Positions 49,233-61,873 are shown, counted from the first letter of the stretch. The stretch is 64,000 nt of DNA from Straminergon stramineum (GCA_963920665.1 OY987271.1:7629350-7693349), one strand, 5' to 3'. Numbers and translations: made by a program. The notes: generated by a model not told the origin, from the sequence alone.

Positions 49233-50157
49233 TGCCCAAGTTGCCTCCCCCTATACCCCCATCTTCGCCCTCCTTAGATTTTCGAATATAGTGTGGGTCA
49301 TCCCAAACTGATGGCTGCAATTGCAGCAGCAGCCCGTGATGATGCTTCCCCCATCCCCGTGCATTCGTTTTCCCATCCATTCATTCCCCGTTCCCCGTTC
49401 CCCTTTATCGGTTCCCGGTTCCCTGTCCAGTCAGCGCCCTCCCTTTTGGCAGAGCCGCTTCCATTTGTTTGGTGGATTGCGGCTGGGAAAAGCCCACCGA
49501 CCAATAGCAGCGCAGGGTGGCCTACCCCTTGCAGGCACATGATATCCACTTCTATGAGGCATGAGCCTCTCTTTCCATTTGAACAGCCAGTCAAGTTAGG
49601 AACACCAGCTTTCCACAAACACCAAAAAAATATTTTAAGTTTTAAAAATTTTAAAAATTTTAAAAATATATATATATATTTTCAAAATAAAATTTTCATG
49701 AAATTTTAAACCCAGACCAACAACGGACAGCCACAAATGAGAATAGCTTAGGTGAGCCTCCATTGTGTGGCATAGAATTGGGAGCCTGGGGCCAGCCAAT
49801 TGCAATTGTTGAGGGGACAAGAGCTCATGGCATCTGATTGGGGCTCACTTGGGGGCGAAGCCCATTTGTGGGGGTTTACATGATTTATTATTAGTATTAT
49901 TTGGGAGGTCACTCAAGGGGAAGGCGGTTAGGCTAAAACTTATAGATAAGAAAAGGAGGTAGAGTTTTGGTGTTGGTAGTCCATGGGGCATAGGGGGCTC
50001 ATTCATAGGATAGCCTATTTTGTTTTTTGTTTTTTGTTTGGGGGGATTCATATTTTAGGGGGCCTACTTGGTAGATGGATGGGCCTTTTTGCTTGCAAGT
50101 GGTTACATGGATCTCAATCGAACTTGGAAATAGGGAAGTACTTTAGGGGTCAAGTAT
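49233..50157. other. Intergenic, low-complexity stretches
   Basis: Contains short TTCCCC-type runs (49370-49440) and a TTTTAAAAA/TATATA run near 49636-49680. No gene supported. Confidence 0.4.
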
Positions 50158-50870
50158 CAATGATGCTAATGTGTAAGCCTCAAAATGTAAACCTATGATC
50201 TCAATGAGCTTGGGTGTAAGTGGGTATCCTACAACTATTGATGATATCTATAATATACATCTCTTATAACCATGGAAGATTGGAAGGTGTCATTGATAGC
50301 GTAAATACCTATGGTATGGGCACCTACAATGTAGGTATCTATAACATAGGTACTTGATAACATAGAAGATGTCAATAATATATGTATTTATATTATAACA
50401 TACATGCCTAGGCTCCTAGATTCATAAGTTCTAGAATTGAGGCACAAATGCTAGCAACCTTGGTCATAGCATTATTGAAGAAGTTCGAAAATCATGAAGC
50501 TTGTATGTAGGTTATGGAGAGGTGTAAGTTACTTAGGAATGGTGGAGTGCATAATAGGTATCAAGATGGATTATTGAAAATAATTGGTTATTGAGTAATG
50601 ATTCTTTTTTTTAACTCTTAATCCCTCAAAGACAATAAGTTCATGGAGATTTTTTAGAAACCTTGGGCAAGGTCTTGTGAAGAAAATTTTGTACATGCCA
50701 TTTTTTGATTTTTTTTTTTGGTCCTCATTGGGAGGATTCATAGTAGCTACATCAAAATCCCCAAAAAATTTGGATTGTTGACCAATTGGCAACGATGCTA
50801 GTGTATAATCATAGAAATGCAAGCATATGAGCATTGAGCCTACATATAAGTAGATAATCTACAACCATTG
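50158..50870 (+). repeat. Two-copy direct repeat ~630 bp apart
   Basis: GATGCTAATGTGTAAGCCTC...ATCCTACAACTATTG (50161-50240) resembles GATGCTAGTGTATAATCATA...ATCTACAACCATTG (50794-50870), both followed by ATCTATA-rich text. This is an old tandem duplication; no coding. Confidence 0.45.
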
Positions 50871-51260
50871 AAGGTACTTATGATATAAATATCTATAGTA
50901 TAGGTATCTTAATATAGTTACATTATAATCATAGAAGGTTTGTATAATATAGGTGTCTAGTCTTTTAGGATGATGGACTCATGATCATAGGCTCACATAA
51001 TAGCACCCCTCACTGGTTGATAAAATTGTGTTATTTGAAAATGGCTAAAAAAGAACTAGGCGATCTAAGTAGTCCCTCCTCCTCTTAACCACGACTAGAA
51101 AAAGATAGGGGTTGAACTTGAATGTTTTTGGAGAAGGGTGGATGGTATAGAAGGAGGTTGTTTGCAATAGGGCTCCCTTCATGGGAGGACACCTCTTGTC
51201 AGTCCTCCCATTGTATGAGACCTTTTGCAAACCTCCCCCTATATACAAAATTGCAAATAT
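50871..51260. other. Intergenic, nothing recognised
   Basis: No gene or repeat boundary could be supported. Confidence 0.4.
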
Positions 51261-52434
51261 TCAACCTTATAAGGTTTCCCACGAGACATCTTTGCAAAGT
51301 TAAATTCTAATTCTAGGAATCTCATAGGGTGTGAATCATTCAAGAAATGAATGGACATCCAATCGGCGAAGCTTTTTTACGGTTGGGGTAGCCAAATACT
51401 AGTACATCTCCAACAAAGAAGGTTCTATTCAAAGATGTACTAGCAGTGGAGAAATTCAACAATGGCCCATGCTACAATCATGCAAATATAATCATGCAAT
51501 CACAATCATGTTTTTCAAACTTAGTGTCTAGATACCTAACTTCATGAACTATAAAATTTCATGAATTCTCAACTTTTTGTAGTGAACAAATTTCAATTGT
51601 GGAGAGGTCAAAGTTGATTGATCTTAGTAGGTAGCCCCCCCCAATTTTTTTTGCAATTTCCAAACACTATAATCTTTTAATCCATATAGTGAAACATGAT
51701 GAAATTTTCACCCTACAATAGCTAGAGTAGTGTATATCAAAATTATTTAGTTGAAAATGTGATTTTGTCCTTCTTTTCAGATATAGGTTTTAGGAACTAG
51801 ATATGGCAATTTGGAGTGGATTTGGTAGAACATAGTCAAAGTACCTTAAGAATTAAGGTCCATTTCCACTTAGTTGTAGATTAGAGATGTTGTATTTGTA
51901 AATGAATGAGAATAAAATGATGATGCTAAAATTGTTTGGGTTGCGAGGGAAGATGGCCAAATTTTTGAGAGAATAAGTATTTTAGTTATTGGCTTTTTCA
52001 CACAATATTATATAAAGGAAGCCACATCAATATATTGACTATCCAAATGTTTAGTGACTTGACCCCATATTATAGCTACCTCGGCTTGTCTCTTCGAAAC
52101 AAATTATGGAGTTTAGTCAAAGTGCGATTGATTAGTTATTTGCCATACACTTCTAAGCTTGCGCCACTTTTATTTATTACTTTCTAATACCCTCCATTAT
52201 GAAAATATGATGGTTTATATTTGTAATGTATAAACTTTCAATTCCTCAATGTTTGCAATGGTGATTGGAGGATGTTGGAGTACTACTTTTGTAATTATAA
52301 CATCTGAAAAGATAGTAATCCCAAGCTATGAAGAAATTTTTTTATTAGCAAAAGCATAACTACTACATAATGAAATTCCTTGATATATTCTTCAAGTTGC
52401 CCAACTAGGAACCAAATTGACCTTTAAGGGTTAA
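51261..52434. mobile_element. Two worn TTAA-type elements, back to back
   Basis: Text at 51640-51856 (GATGAAATTTTCACC, then ACATAGTCAAAGTACCTTAAGAATTAA) follows the right-hand part of families 1 and 2. Its left end may be TCAACCTTATAAGG at 51261. A second right end, GACCTTTAAGGGTTAA, closes at 52434 and may pair with TTAAGAATTAAGGTCC at 51846. Boundaries are tentative because both are heavily mutated. Confidence 0.35.
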
Positions 52435-52520
52435 AACCATACTTAGGATCAATCACAAAGTATCTTTTTAGAGAGCTTGTGAAAACTACCTATCTCAATA
52501 ATTTGTGAAAAGTACATAAA

Positions 52521-52560
52521 TTAACCCTTAAAGTCTTAGTTTTTGAAAATAAACTTAAAA
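52521..52560 (+). mobile_element. Solitary TTAA-element terminus (T)
   Basis: TTAACCCTTAAAGTCTTAG is a good left-end match. No right end was found downstream. Confidence 0.35.
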
Positions 52561-54418
52561 GCAGTTTGAGAGGTGGGTTGAGAAGTCAAAGGGTAAAATT
52601 AATTATCGGATCATGCATTAATAACACTAAAATCACACTTAATATTCAAAAATGCTTGCCAGGGTCTTTCCTTTGGTTCTGTGTATTGTTCTTATTTCAA
52701 TGGGAATCGTCCATTTGTTTTAAAATAAATAAAAAATCACTATGATTCCAAATTGTGTAATATTACCCAATTACACCAAATTCAAAGATCTAAAAATAAA
52801 TTATGGTTCTCTGAATTTTTAATGTTTTAAAAATATATTTAAAATTAAAGAAAAAAATTTCAAAGTTAAATATCAAATTTCAACATTAAAAAATAATTTT
52901 CAAATGTGCTCATTTGGGATATGAAAGTTACAAGTAATAGCACATCTAAGTTTGCCAAATGCACTCAATACTTCGAGGTAACAAATGTTTTATGTAGCAA
53001 GTTTCAAACTACCTAAAATGAACCATTAGGTGAACTAGGCTAATTTTGTGAAATTAGTGTGGGCGAAAGTAAATGCATTGTATAAAACAAATATATACAA
53101 TTTGGAAGGGCGTTCACTATTTTTTGAAAATTAGTATTTGTTAGCAAATTCACAAGTAATAGCATGATTTTACAACTTAACTTGGTTGTTGGAATTGAAT
53201 ATGCCAAATGATTGACTCCAAGAAACATAGGAACCAATTATATGGACCAACACTCAATTCAAAGTTAAATTTGAAAGTTGAAACTTGGCCCCAAGGGCCT
53301 CCTAACATATATTGGTAGGTGGATGCGTTCACCAATATTGGAATATAGAAAGCACTATTATGTTTCTTCTACAATATAGAATGCACTAATATCATTGGAA
53401 CTCATTCTCCTACTTCCACACTAGCCGATGATCAGTGGTACTATTATTGTCTTTTAGTACCATTTTGTTCACCAAGCTTCACATGTAAGCCACCTTTAAT
53501 TACTAGTGATAAGTCAACAAAGTATCTTAACAATGTGTGTGACACTACTTTACTAATTTACCAAAGTGGCACACACTATATTATCATGCAAGCATAAATT
53601 TTAATATATTTGATGAAGTTTCCAAATTTTTTGTCTAATGACACTAATCTGGCAATGCCATCAATTTAGCACCCTCACTGATAGGATAAATTAATAGGAT
53701 AAATCAATGTAGCATGTTAACATTCCAAACAATGGAGTGAGTTGCCTTATTGTGTGATTTTGGATTCAATCCTCATGAGCCTAACCATTCAAGCTCATTG
53801 GAATGAGGGATTAAGATGCTATACACATCACTATAAGCATCTTAATATTTGTGTAGGAGTGTGATTTGGGGGACATTCATGCATTTGTGGAGAGAGCTCG
53901 GGTATAAGACCCGAATCTGTTAAGGATACATTTCTATCAGTATGTACGATTCTCTTATGCAATTTCAACGTGAAAGGTTGCAGATCATTTTCAAGGTGGA
54001 AGCAGACAAACTCATTTTCATTCAAGATTCGAGATCAAAATGATTTAGTGAAGTCATGCTTACACCAATTGCTGATTAGTCCTGCCAAGTATGAATAAAA
54101 GAGTTGCTGCAGGACAAGGGTCAACATAGGAGAAGTGATCAGATCCGAAAAGTTTTAGGTCCTCTACCTCATGGCCATGTCATGATAAGGTAACAGTCTA
54201 GACTATAGCAGATGCTGTTGAACTGATAGAAAGAGTTTCTCATGTGATTGGGTCTGCCTGCTCGGACAAAATACATGAAAAGGACAGGTACACTGACTTC
54301 CAACAATAAGAAGCTCATGCTTTAGAATTTGTATTAAGTCATGGATACACGTCATGCTCGCTTCAGACGTTGGGAAACTAAATTTACCTACGGGTTTTCA
54401 GCTAATCTGTAATACAAA
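52561..54418. other. Intergenic and 3' flank of the next gene
   Basis: AT-rich to about 53800, then gene-like composition up to 54418, which is probably 3' UTR of the - strand gene. No other gene was recognised. Confidence 0.4.
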
Positions 54419-57400
54419 CTATCTCTCCAGCAAGCTAATCTCAGTCGGAGATTTGGGAATATTTACACATCCGCTGAAGTATATGGTTCAGAGATAAAAT
54501 GTTCAAAACTTGTAGATAGGGACAGTTTAAGTCGGCTTATAGACCCTTACCTAAATTTGGGGAATTGCAGCACATCAGCGTTGCGTATTGCAAGCTCATG
54601 CCAGAGCCTCTCTTCCAGTCCCCTCGGACCCAAACGCTTCACCGCACTGATAGTCAGATCGTCTGAGATTGCTGGAGAGACAGCCGAACTGCTTTCCCTC
54701 GAGTCAGTGCTGAATTCCAACAATATACCTGCGATAACATAATACTGTCATTGTTTCCTCTTGAAGTAGAAGCAATCAGTCAGAAGAAGAATTTCAAGGC
54801 AGACTCAGAATTCTCAATGTCAAAAGCAATCAAGAAATTCAGCACTGAGTTGCAGCTGAAGGATTTGCATCACAGTAAATACTCGGGAAATAAGATGCTA
54901 AGGTATGAAGGCAGCCCTTCCTCACTCTTGGCTATACCAACTTCACTCATAATGATTAACCCCAAAGGGCCAAGGATTCTTGGTTTCAGAAGGCAAAGTT
55001 GATTGATCATATTGTGTAAAACATAATTCAGATGGGGTCGAAATTTATATCATCTCAATCAGTAAAGAACATTACATCTGTTGGTAAATAAATAAATAAA
55101 TTTGGACAAAAGAAAATTCACATGTGACTTACTGAAAATTTCTAAAAAAACATGAAGATTGCATGCGACATATACAGAACAGGAATGGCAGTTTCTGTAT
55201 ACGCAAACCTCAAGATCTAGAGCAGAACGGCTATAAAGAATTCTCTTAATTTCCTTAGGTTCATGCATGGCAATAGATGCTATTTATGCGATAAAACCAT
55301 ATTTCGGTTCGTCGGCAGTTCGAGGGTGATGGATAAAGTTGCAAGGACTCAGGCAATGATTTCATGTTCCTCCTCAATGCCCAGAAGGGCTTCTCATGTC
55401 ACAAGACAAAGTTAGTGTTACATAATAATAATTTTAGTAAATTCATAAACCTGGGACCCTTACCAAAATTTTGCTATACATCTAATGGAGTTGTTCAATC
55501 ACAAGAATCAACAAAATAAAATCAAACGCATGCGCATGTTTGAAAAATAAAATGTTCAAAAAATTTGGAATGTCCATAGATTCATGAGGTTTTGTGCAAT
55601 TACGCATTCAAAGGGTGACAGTCACGTGTTTTCTATGTGATGTCCGTGTCAGAAAGATCAGGTTCTTATCAAATGACTCCAATTAAGTAAATTTTGCTTA
55701 AATTCTATAAGATTTTAGGAAGTCATTAATACCTGAACTTTAATCAAATTAAAAAATATGCTTTTATTGTGCAGATAAGCCTTATAAATATGATTAAACT
55801 AAAAGTGTAATAATAAACTGAAGTCAATTGACGAAAACCTAAATTTTCAACTTGATTTTGGTGTACCCTATAAATTCCAAAAGAAGATTTTGTAAAAATA
55901 TGGGGAAAAAAAGAGTGAAAATGACATTCGAAAATGAGAGAAAATGAGGAAAAATATAATGAATGAATACTTACCAGGCGTCCTGAAAGGGCTAGGCATG
56001 ACAAGAGTGGGTGTAACATCGTCACTTTCAGTGGGCACCGTCTCTCCAGGGTCACAAGTTCTAAGAGGCGAGACACCGAACCCCGGAGTTTGCAGAGAAA
56101 ATAATCCATCGTCTCCATTGGTAACTTGCGCCAGAGAGGTCTCAAACACCAAGCGAGACTGACAGGGAGAAGGTTCAGGAGTCCAAATATCTTCGGCTCC
56201 GGGTGCCAGTTGACCATCACAAACTGTAGTAAATGCAACGAGAGGCGATGGACTTTCGCTAATAGTAGAAAGGACTCTGGTCGAACGGGGTGGTGATTGC
56301 ATGCAAGGTGTTTGGGGTAGTGGACTGATAGATGTGCTTCTACGTGTGCCACCTGTCCAGTCTCGAGGGGGACTGCATGTGAGGGGTTCACTACCATTGG
56401 GGCTCTCACAATCTAACAGATCAGTGGAAACGAGTGGGGAATAGCTGATGGCACCAAACTCTAAATCAGTGATTAGTGGACTGCCACTGCCACATTTGCA
56501 TCCACTAGGAGGTGTTGTTTCATGACTTCCTGTGGTAGACGGCTCTTGATCAAGGTTTCTAAGCAACGAAGATGATCGCTCAGCAGCTGCCCTGAGGAAG
56601 ATATTCAAGTCCTGAAAGAGAATAATAAAAACTTCAGTTTCCTGAGTGGTCAGGTCAACAGTAGGAAATTGTTGAGATTTCAAACAAGATACCTTCGATT
56701 AACCCGTAAATGACCAAGGATTCATGGTTTGCATGAAAGATTTGTCTGATCATAATGGAATTTTTATTTTGTGATGGGACCAATTTTTATATCACCGGGA
56801 TCTAAAGTTGAAAGTTCCCATATGACCTACTCGAAACTGCTTAAAAGTCAATGAGATTTGGACCTGTTTATCTTGTTAGGGGTTAACATCGCAAATAAAT
56901 AGGCATATTCAATCCTGTCGTCACTGGGACGAAGAAACGCCGAACAACTTGAATTGACGAAATTGATGTCGTGTGAGCGTATTGATTGCAGCACCTACAC
57001 TTGGATGATTTTAAGAGAAATGCTGACCTGGAGGTTAGCATCAATGTTGGCCAAGGCATCGGCAAAAACCTGAACCTCGGCATCAGCAACAAGATTCGAT
57101 GACGCCAGCGCGTGAATATTCAACACCGTTGAGTCAATCTACATACGAAAACACTAATAAATCAGAAACAGACGTGGAGTACTAGCAACATGAAGGACGA
57201 GTACAAAAGTACAGTAGAACTCCAAGCTGACCAGTAAAGAAAATCGGCTACGCCAGTCCAAGCACTCCAGACGAGATGCGACTTCGTAGTTAGACTATCT
57301 GGAGACTACCAAAGAAGACACCGGACATAAATAATGACGAGAGCTATAATAACCTGACGTCACCTTAACATCAAGAAAAATTTTAATTTTTGCTTCGAGA

Positions 57401-57600
57401 AAAGGACGGAGAGATACCTGGTGCAGAGTTTGCGTAACTTGTGTATGAACATCAAGCAACTTCTCAAGAGAGCTTTCGGTTTGATTACGTATTGCTTGAC
57501 ACGGTTCGTCATGCTGTATTCCATGAGACTGACTGTATTCTTCCTTTGCGAATTTCCTTACTTTTGGATAAGGAGTCCCATTGCCCCTCGTCGCTTTCAT
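54419..57600 (-). CDS. Uncharacterised coiled-coil protein, weakly Ska3-like
   Basis: Exons, in transcript order: 57600-57418, 57138-57028, 56611-55975, 54728-54551 and 54473-54419. The joined frame is 1164 nt, 387 aa, all GT-AG. An in-frame TAA lies upstream of the ATG. Residues ~40-120 are helical with heptad-like leucines (ESSLEKLLDVHTQVTQTLHQ, then ANIDANLQDLNIFLRAAAE). Residues ~120-310 are Ser/Pro/Thr-rich and disordered-looking, with CDK-type sites (SLQTPGFGVSPLRT, SPFRTPG). The conserved-looking tail includes KRLGPRGLEERLWHELAIRN. An N-terminal helical part plus a TP-rich tail with TPG motifs recalls the kinetochore subunit Ska3. The resemblance is architectural and weak, so no name is assigned. 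The last exon is short and least certain. Introns 2 and 3 contain related TTAA elements. Confidence 0.7.
54956..55180 (+). mobile_element. TTAA element P, intron 3 of the coiled-coil gene
   Basis: TTAACCCCAAAGGGCCAAGG at 54956, then TTCTTGGTTT. It aligns with element O at 56699: both continue with TGATCATA, then a GATGGG(G/A) block and AATTT(A/T)TATATCA. The right boundary is not resolved; similarity to O persists to about 55165. Confidence 0.5.
56699..56886 (+). mobile_element. TTAA element O (188 bp), intron 2 of the coiled-coil gene
   Basis: TTAA (56699-56702), then CCCGTAAATGACCAAGG. The right end TTGTTAGGGG is followed by TTAA (56883-56886). It is the shortest complete TTAA element here. 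It lies wholly inside the 416-bp intron, 87 bases upstream in coordinate of the exon 3 boundary, and leaves splice sites intact. Confidence 0.75.
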
Positions 57601-59680
57601 TTTCGCTTCCGACACGCTACCCGTATGACATAATAAGCTCTTTTACAAAAATGTTGTGTTAGGGGCCGTTCCGTCTCGTATAGTAACCACTGTTACCAGC
57701 AGCAACTCACCTATTCACGTAATTGGTTAATTAGCAAATGGTGTAAACATGAATTTGGCTAAATACCTTTGATGGTTGATCTTCGAATAAAAATAGGGAT
57801 GTTATTTGTCATTCATTGTGGTCTATAACCTCCCACATTGAAATTGCATAAGGAATTTATACAGTGATGAAAAAAATTGATCTCAACAAATTCAGTTCTT
57901 TATCCAAAGATTTCTCCACAGCTGTCCACATGTACCCAAAACCACTCACCTACACAAATCAAAGTGACGCAAATAAAGCCTCCACCTTATATACCATTCT
58001 GGAATAATGCCTAGCCAAAGAACCAGACTCGAACCTAACCACAGTAGTAACAAAAAAACTAATCGTGAAATAAAATCTGCAGCATTTTAGTACATAAAAG
58101 GGATTGGACGATAAATCTTGTCCTTCCAGGCAAGAACTGTGCCCGTCTAAACGCTAGCCTTGACGGTTATCAAGGCTAACGGCTGCCTCCGAGTCTTCGT
58201 AAAGTCGTGGAAATCACGATCCACGTCTACAGGCTCGTTTCGAAAAAAAATGAAGTACCAGAAACAGCAGCAATCTCCATTAGGCATTGACGTACCAAAT
58301 GGACTGGGTGCCAGAGCATGATAAATCACGTACAGTTCAGCCCAGTCAAGTCCAGACAAAGAGACAATTTTAAACATTCAGAACTCATTAATACAACTTC
58401 CCTAAGACGACACTGGTCACACTATAATTGACTACAGCACACTTGTCACACATTCAACCTATTTCAAAGTCATCTGTTGGGACTCTAAGCAGTCAGATTG
58501 AAGAGGTTAGGGCGTACTGAGAATCAGCATCACAACGACACATATTCTAACTAAACTGACAGATCTTCATAACCTCCATAACATAGTTTTAGAAGGAAAA
58601 TGCTATGAGATTATTGGTTGAGAGCTTTGGGAGATTGAGATCCGGAAATCGAGATCCGGTTTCGGGTTTCGGGTGTCAGTTGCAATGGGAACGTGAGGTC
58701 TAATACCATAATTCCAATGATCCCTTACAATCTACAGGTGCCAGGTAGCCATTCGAGAAGAGAGCTCTGTTAAGATCCATAACTATTTCTTTTCATTCCG
58801 ATTTCTATAATAACACTCACTTTCACACGATTTTCTAACTTCACCGACTATCTTCGAGTCGTCATTGAGATTACACTTGGTAACTCGAATTCGGAGCCAA
58901 AGTTGTGGGAAAAAACAACATCGTTCAGAGCTCAGCAAGTACAATTTTCAACAAGCAGAATTCAGTTACGCAGTACACAGTACATAATAGGGCTGTCATA
59001 GCTCTAGAGTTCTACTCCTTTCACTGTTTCTTTCCTAATCGGGGGTCCCGCAACATTCTGAGCCGCAGAAATACTGGAAATAGTACTCCGACATAGAGCT
59101 TCCAGTTCGAGTTCAAGAAATCACACTACATTGGGAACAGAATGCTCACATTCTGACACCCTAATCCTCTTATCTCCACCTTCAGCCTCCGAAATCACCA
59201 AGAAAAACACTCATCAAGCGAAACCCATTTCAGAAACAACCAAACCCTGACAAAAAGAAGTTGAAAGCTTACCTGCAACAAGAAACAAGAACTCTCTGTT
59301 GCTTTTGCCATTCAGTCCCTCGATTTTCCTGATCGCTCCACCGTCGCCCGTATAAATTTTCGCCCGCTACTTCCTGCCGACACATGAGAGACCACCGCAA
59401 CCGATTGTAACAGCAGAATACATTCGACATTCCTCGAAAGAAAGCAAAAATCGTACCAATCGTTGCTGTTGCGGTGGAGAAGTCCCCGTGGAGGATCAGT
59501 TTGAATCGGAAAGGGAGGGAAACAACGGAAGGGTCGCTTGATGAATGATATTATGGGAAGACTTTCATCCATTTGAAGTCTCTTCGTCGATTCGAAGTCC
59601 AGTCTTTCAAGTCTACGCTTTGCACCAATTGCCGGGCCACCAGATGCCGGGCCATTGCTAGTTTTCAAGTACCGACTTTA
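57601..59680 (-). promoter_or_regulatory. 5' UTR intron and probable first exon of the coiled-coil gene
   Basis: On the - strand, TTGCAG/GTAAGC at 59273/59272 is a strong donor in gene-like sequence. A plausible acceptor lies just before the ATG exon (TTTTGTAAAAG near 57645). The gene probably has a non-coding first exon around 59274-59650 and a 5' UTR intron of about 1.6 kb. No coding exon was recognised in between. Confidence 0.4.
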
Positions 59681-59804
59681 GAAATAGAGAAGGGTATCTC
59701 CACTGTTCGATCTGGGACGCTATCCTACGGATAGTGCGGATAGGTAATTTACGTTCTCATCCTACTGCTACCCGTTAGAGCTCCCCGCCAAGTAAGAGCA
59801 TGTA

Positions 59805-60181
59805 AGGGAGGCAACCCATTCCTGATCACCGCCCACTTTTGGCAATATAGGCTGCCCTCTTTCCAGGCAGGAGGAGATGACAGTGATTAATTACAGCACA
59901 ATTCCCCGTGCAGTTGTGGCACATTGTGATTGTTTTACAACACTCTCAATTCTTGGGTGGATTTTGCAACCAGCGCTTGCCGGAAACATGAAGGTTTACA
60001 TGGGAAGAACGGAATCTTTCACTAAAAAATTCGTAGTAATTATTTTTCTCAAAATAAAAATCTGGAAAATTATAGAAACCTTCTTAACTCTATCTCTGCA
60101 CACTAGAAAATTTCCCCCAAAAGAAAATTGCCCTCCAGATAGGTGTAACCACTTAAGTGGTTGGAAATGGGTTGCCTCCCT
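59805..60181. mobile_element. Stowaway-like (Tc1/mariner) MITE, 377 bp
   Basis: TA (59803-59804), then AGGGAGGCAACCCATT. The other end is the exact reverse complement over 16 bases, followed by TA (60182-60183). It shares the AGGGAGG terminus and TA target with the element at 30326-30549 but has a different interior. Confidence 0.75.
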
Positions 60182-60183
60182 TA

Positions 60184-61873
60184 GGACCTGGAATAATAAT
60201 CTGGATTGAATCCCATCTTTTGTACAGTACATTGTGTTATTCATGTAAGGAACTTGCATTGATTATATGAGATTCCAAAGATTACCACTTCAAATAAAAC
60301 TGCATTTTTTACCACGAAAATTTTCCCTAGAAGAAGCAGTTTTTGAGGTAATTGTGAAAGAAAATTACCGGCTCAAACATCATTTTGGAGTTTGTGACAC
60401 CTATATGTTGAAAAAATCAACTGAAAGGAGGACCCAATTTGTAAAAAACAACGACCAGATTCAAGCCGGTATTCAAGCATTCACCAGTACCAACTCTTAA
60501 ATCCTATCATTGAATCAATCAGCACCTGAAAAATGGATTGAGTTAAGTTACATTGATTTCAGCAATGAGTGCCAGAACCAAGAAGTATTTTATCATGTCC
60601 ACTGTAACCATGGATTCAGCCAAGAGCCCAACACTGTCACATGCAAAAATCAAGAAATAGTAAATAAACCCACTGCCCACATAAAAATGCATGCACTTTG
60701 ATGCAGCCAAGACAAAGCCCAACAATGAAGAAATATTAGCTCCTTTTATCATGCTTAATGTACACATCAACCCAGACATGAACCACCATCAGTAGAATAA
60801 AATGATCCCATTTCTGCAAAAATGATAAACCACCGCAAGTGTATAACCTTGATGGAGCCCCCTTCTGAAGAGATTTCTGAAGAGGTGGTAGTCAAGCATT
60901 GGATATGGAGAGCATGAAATCTTATATCTCATAATCATGTTCTCCAGCGTAATGGTGTCCTCCAATAGATCCAAATATGTCTGAATACAAGTACTGTGTC
61001 CTCCAATATATCCATGATTGAAAAGGATCCAAGCACGACGAGTAAACTAAGTCCAAGTACACCCTCGACCCTAGGTATGAAAACAACATTCCTTGTCACT
61101 CTAGTACACCTCTCAACATGTTTTTCATAACAAGACTTTTGGTGCTCTACTTCCGTGTCACCGACTGCACGAAACTGCAACTCTCTCCTAGTCTCTCCCA
61201 GTCTCTCCCAGCCTGGTAAAAATCTTCACCTCTTCCGTAGGCAAACAATGCTCAAGCAATCACACCCTGTCATCCAAAACTTTCGATTGAAGCAATGCAC
61301 AATTCCGATACTCTGAAGTGTCAATTTTACTGCAAAGTAATAAATAGATCATTCACAAGACCTGCATCTGTTGAGCAAGGCTCAGCATGCAACGGCAAGC
61401 CGCTCAAGTTTTTTCCTACCAAACTGCCACAAACTCATTTCACAAGAGCACCAAAGCTCTAGGGTACGTAACCAATAATGGGAAGCCGGTGCTGTACGCG
61501 CGTCGGTGCGCTCTACTGCAAACAATTCTCAAAGAAGTCCTCAACAAGTCTAAGATTTCAGATCATGGCCAACTGCGGATGCAACCATACCACGAACGAG
61601 GGAATTGAAGATCATTCTATGCCTGCGCCGCGATTCTATAGGTTTGAAGAAAATTGCAACCCGTGATGGATCGTTCACAGCTTACAGGGCTGCTAGCTAG
61701 CTGTCGCGGCTACTGCTCTCTACATGTGAAGGATAGCGCTTGGGACTGGTTGGTTTGCACCGTAGTAGACTTTTGGATTGCAGAGCAAGTGTACAGAAAT
61801 TAATTGCCAAGGGTGTGAAGATGGAAGTGCGAATTAATTAAGGGAGGAAGTGGAAAGATGCATGGGTATGGGG
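60184..61873. other. Spacer and probable 3' UTR of DCTPP1
   Basis: 60184-61150 shows no supportable gene. From about 61150 composition becomes gene-like, with short CTCTCCCAGT repeats near 61184-61210. Part of this is presumably 3' UTR of the - strand pyrophosphatase gene ending at 61874. Confidence 0.35.

Noticed and set aside
58147..58377. 76-residue ATG frame on the - strand
   Set aside because: It lies in the inferred 5' UTR intron, has no recognisable motif and no partner exons; it may be chance.
59312..59668. 118-residue open frame upstream of the coiled-coil gene
   Set aside because: It begins at TTG, and its ATG alternative in another frame stops after about 34 codons. The strong donor at 59272 fits a non-coding first exon better.
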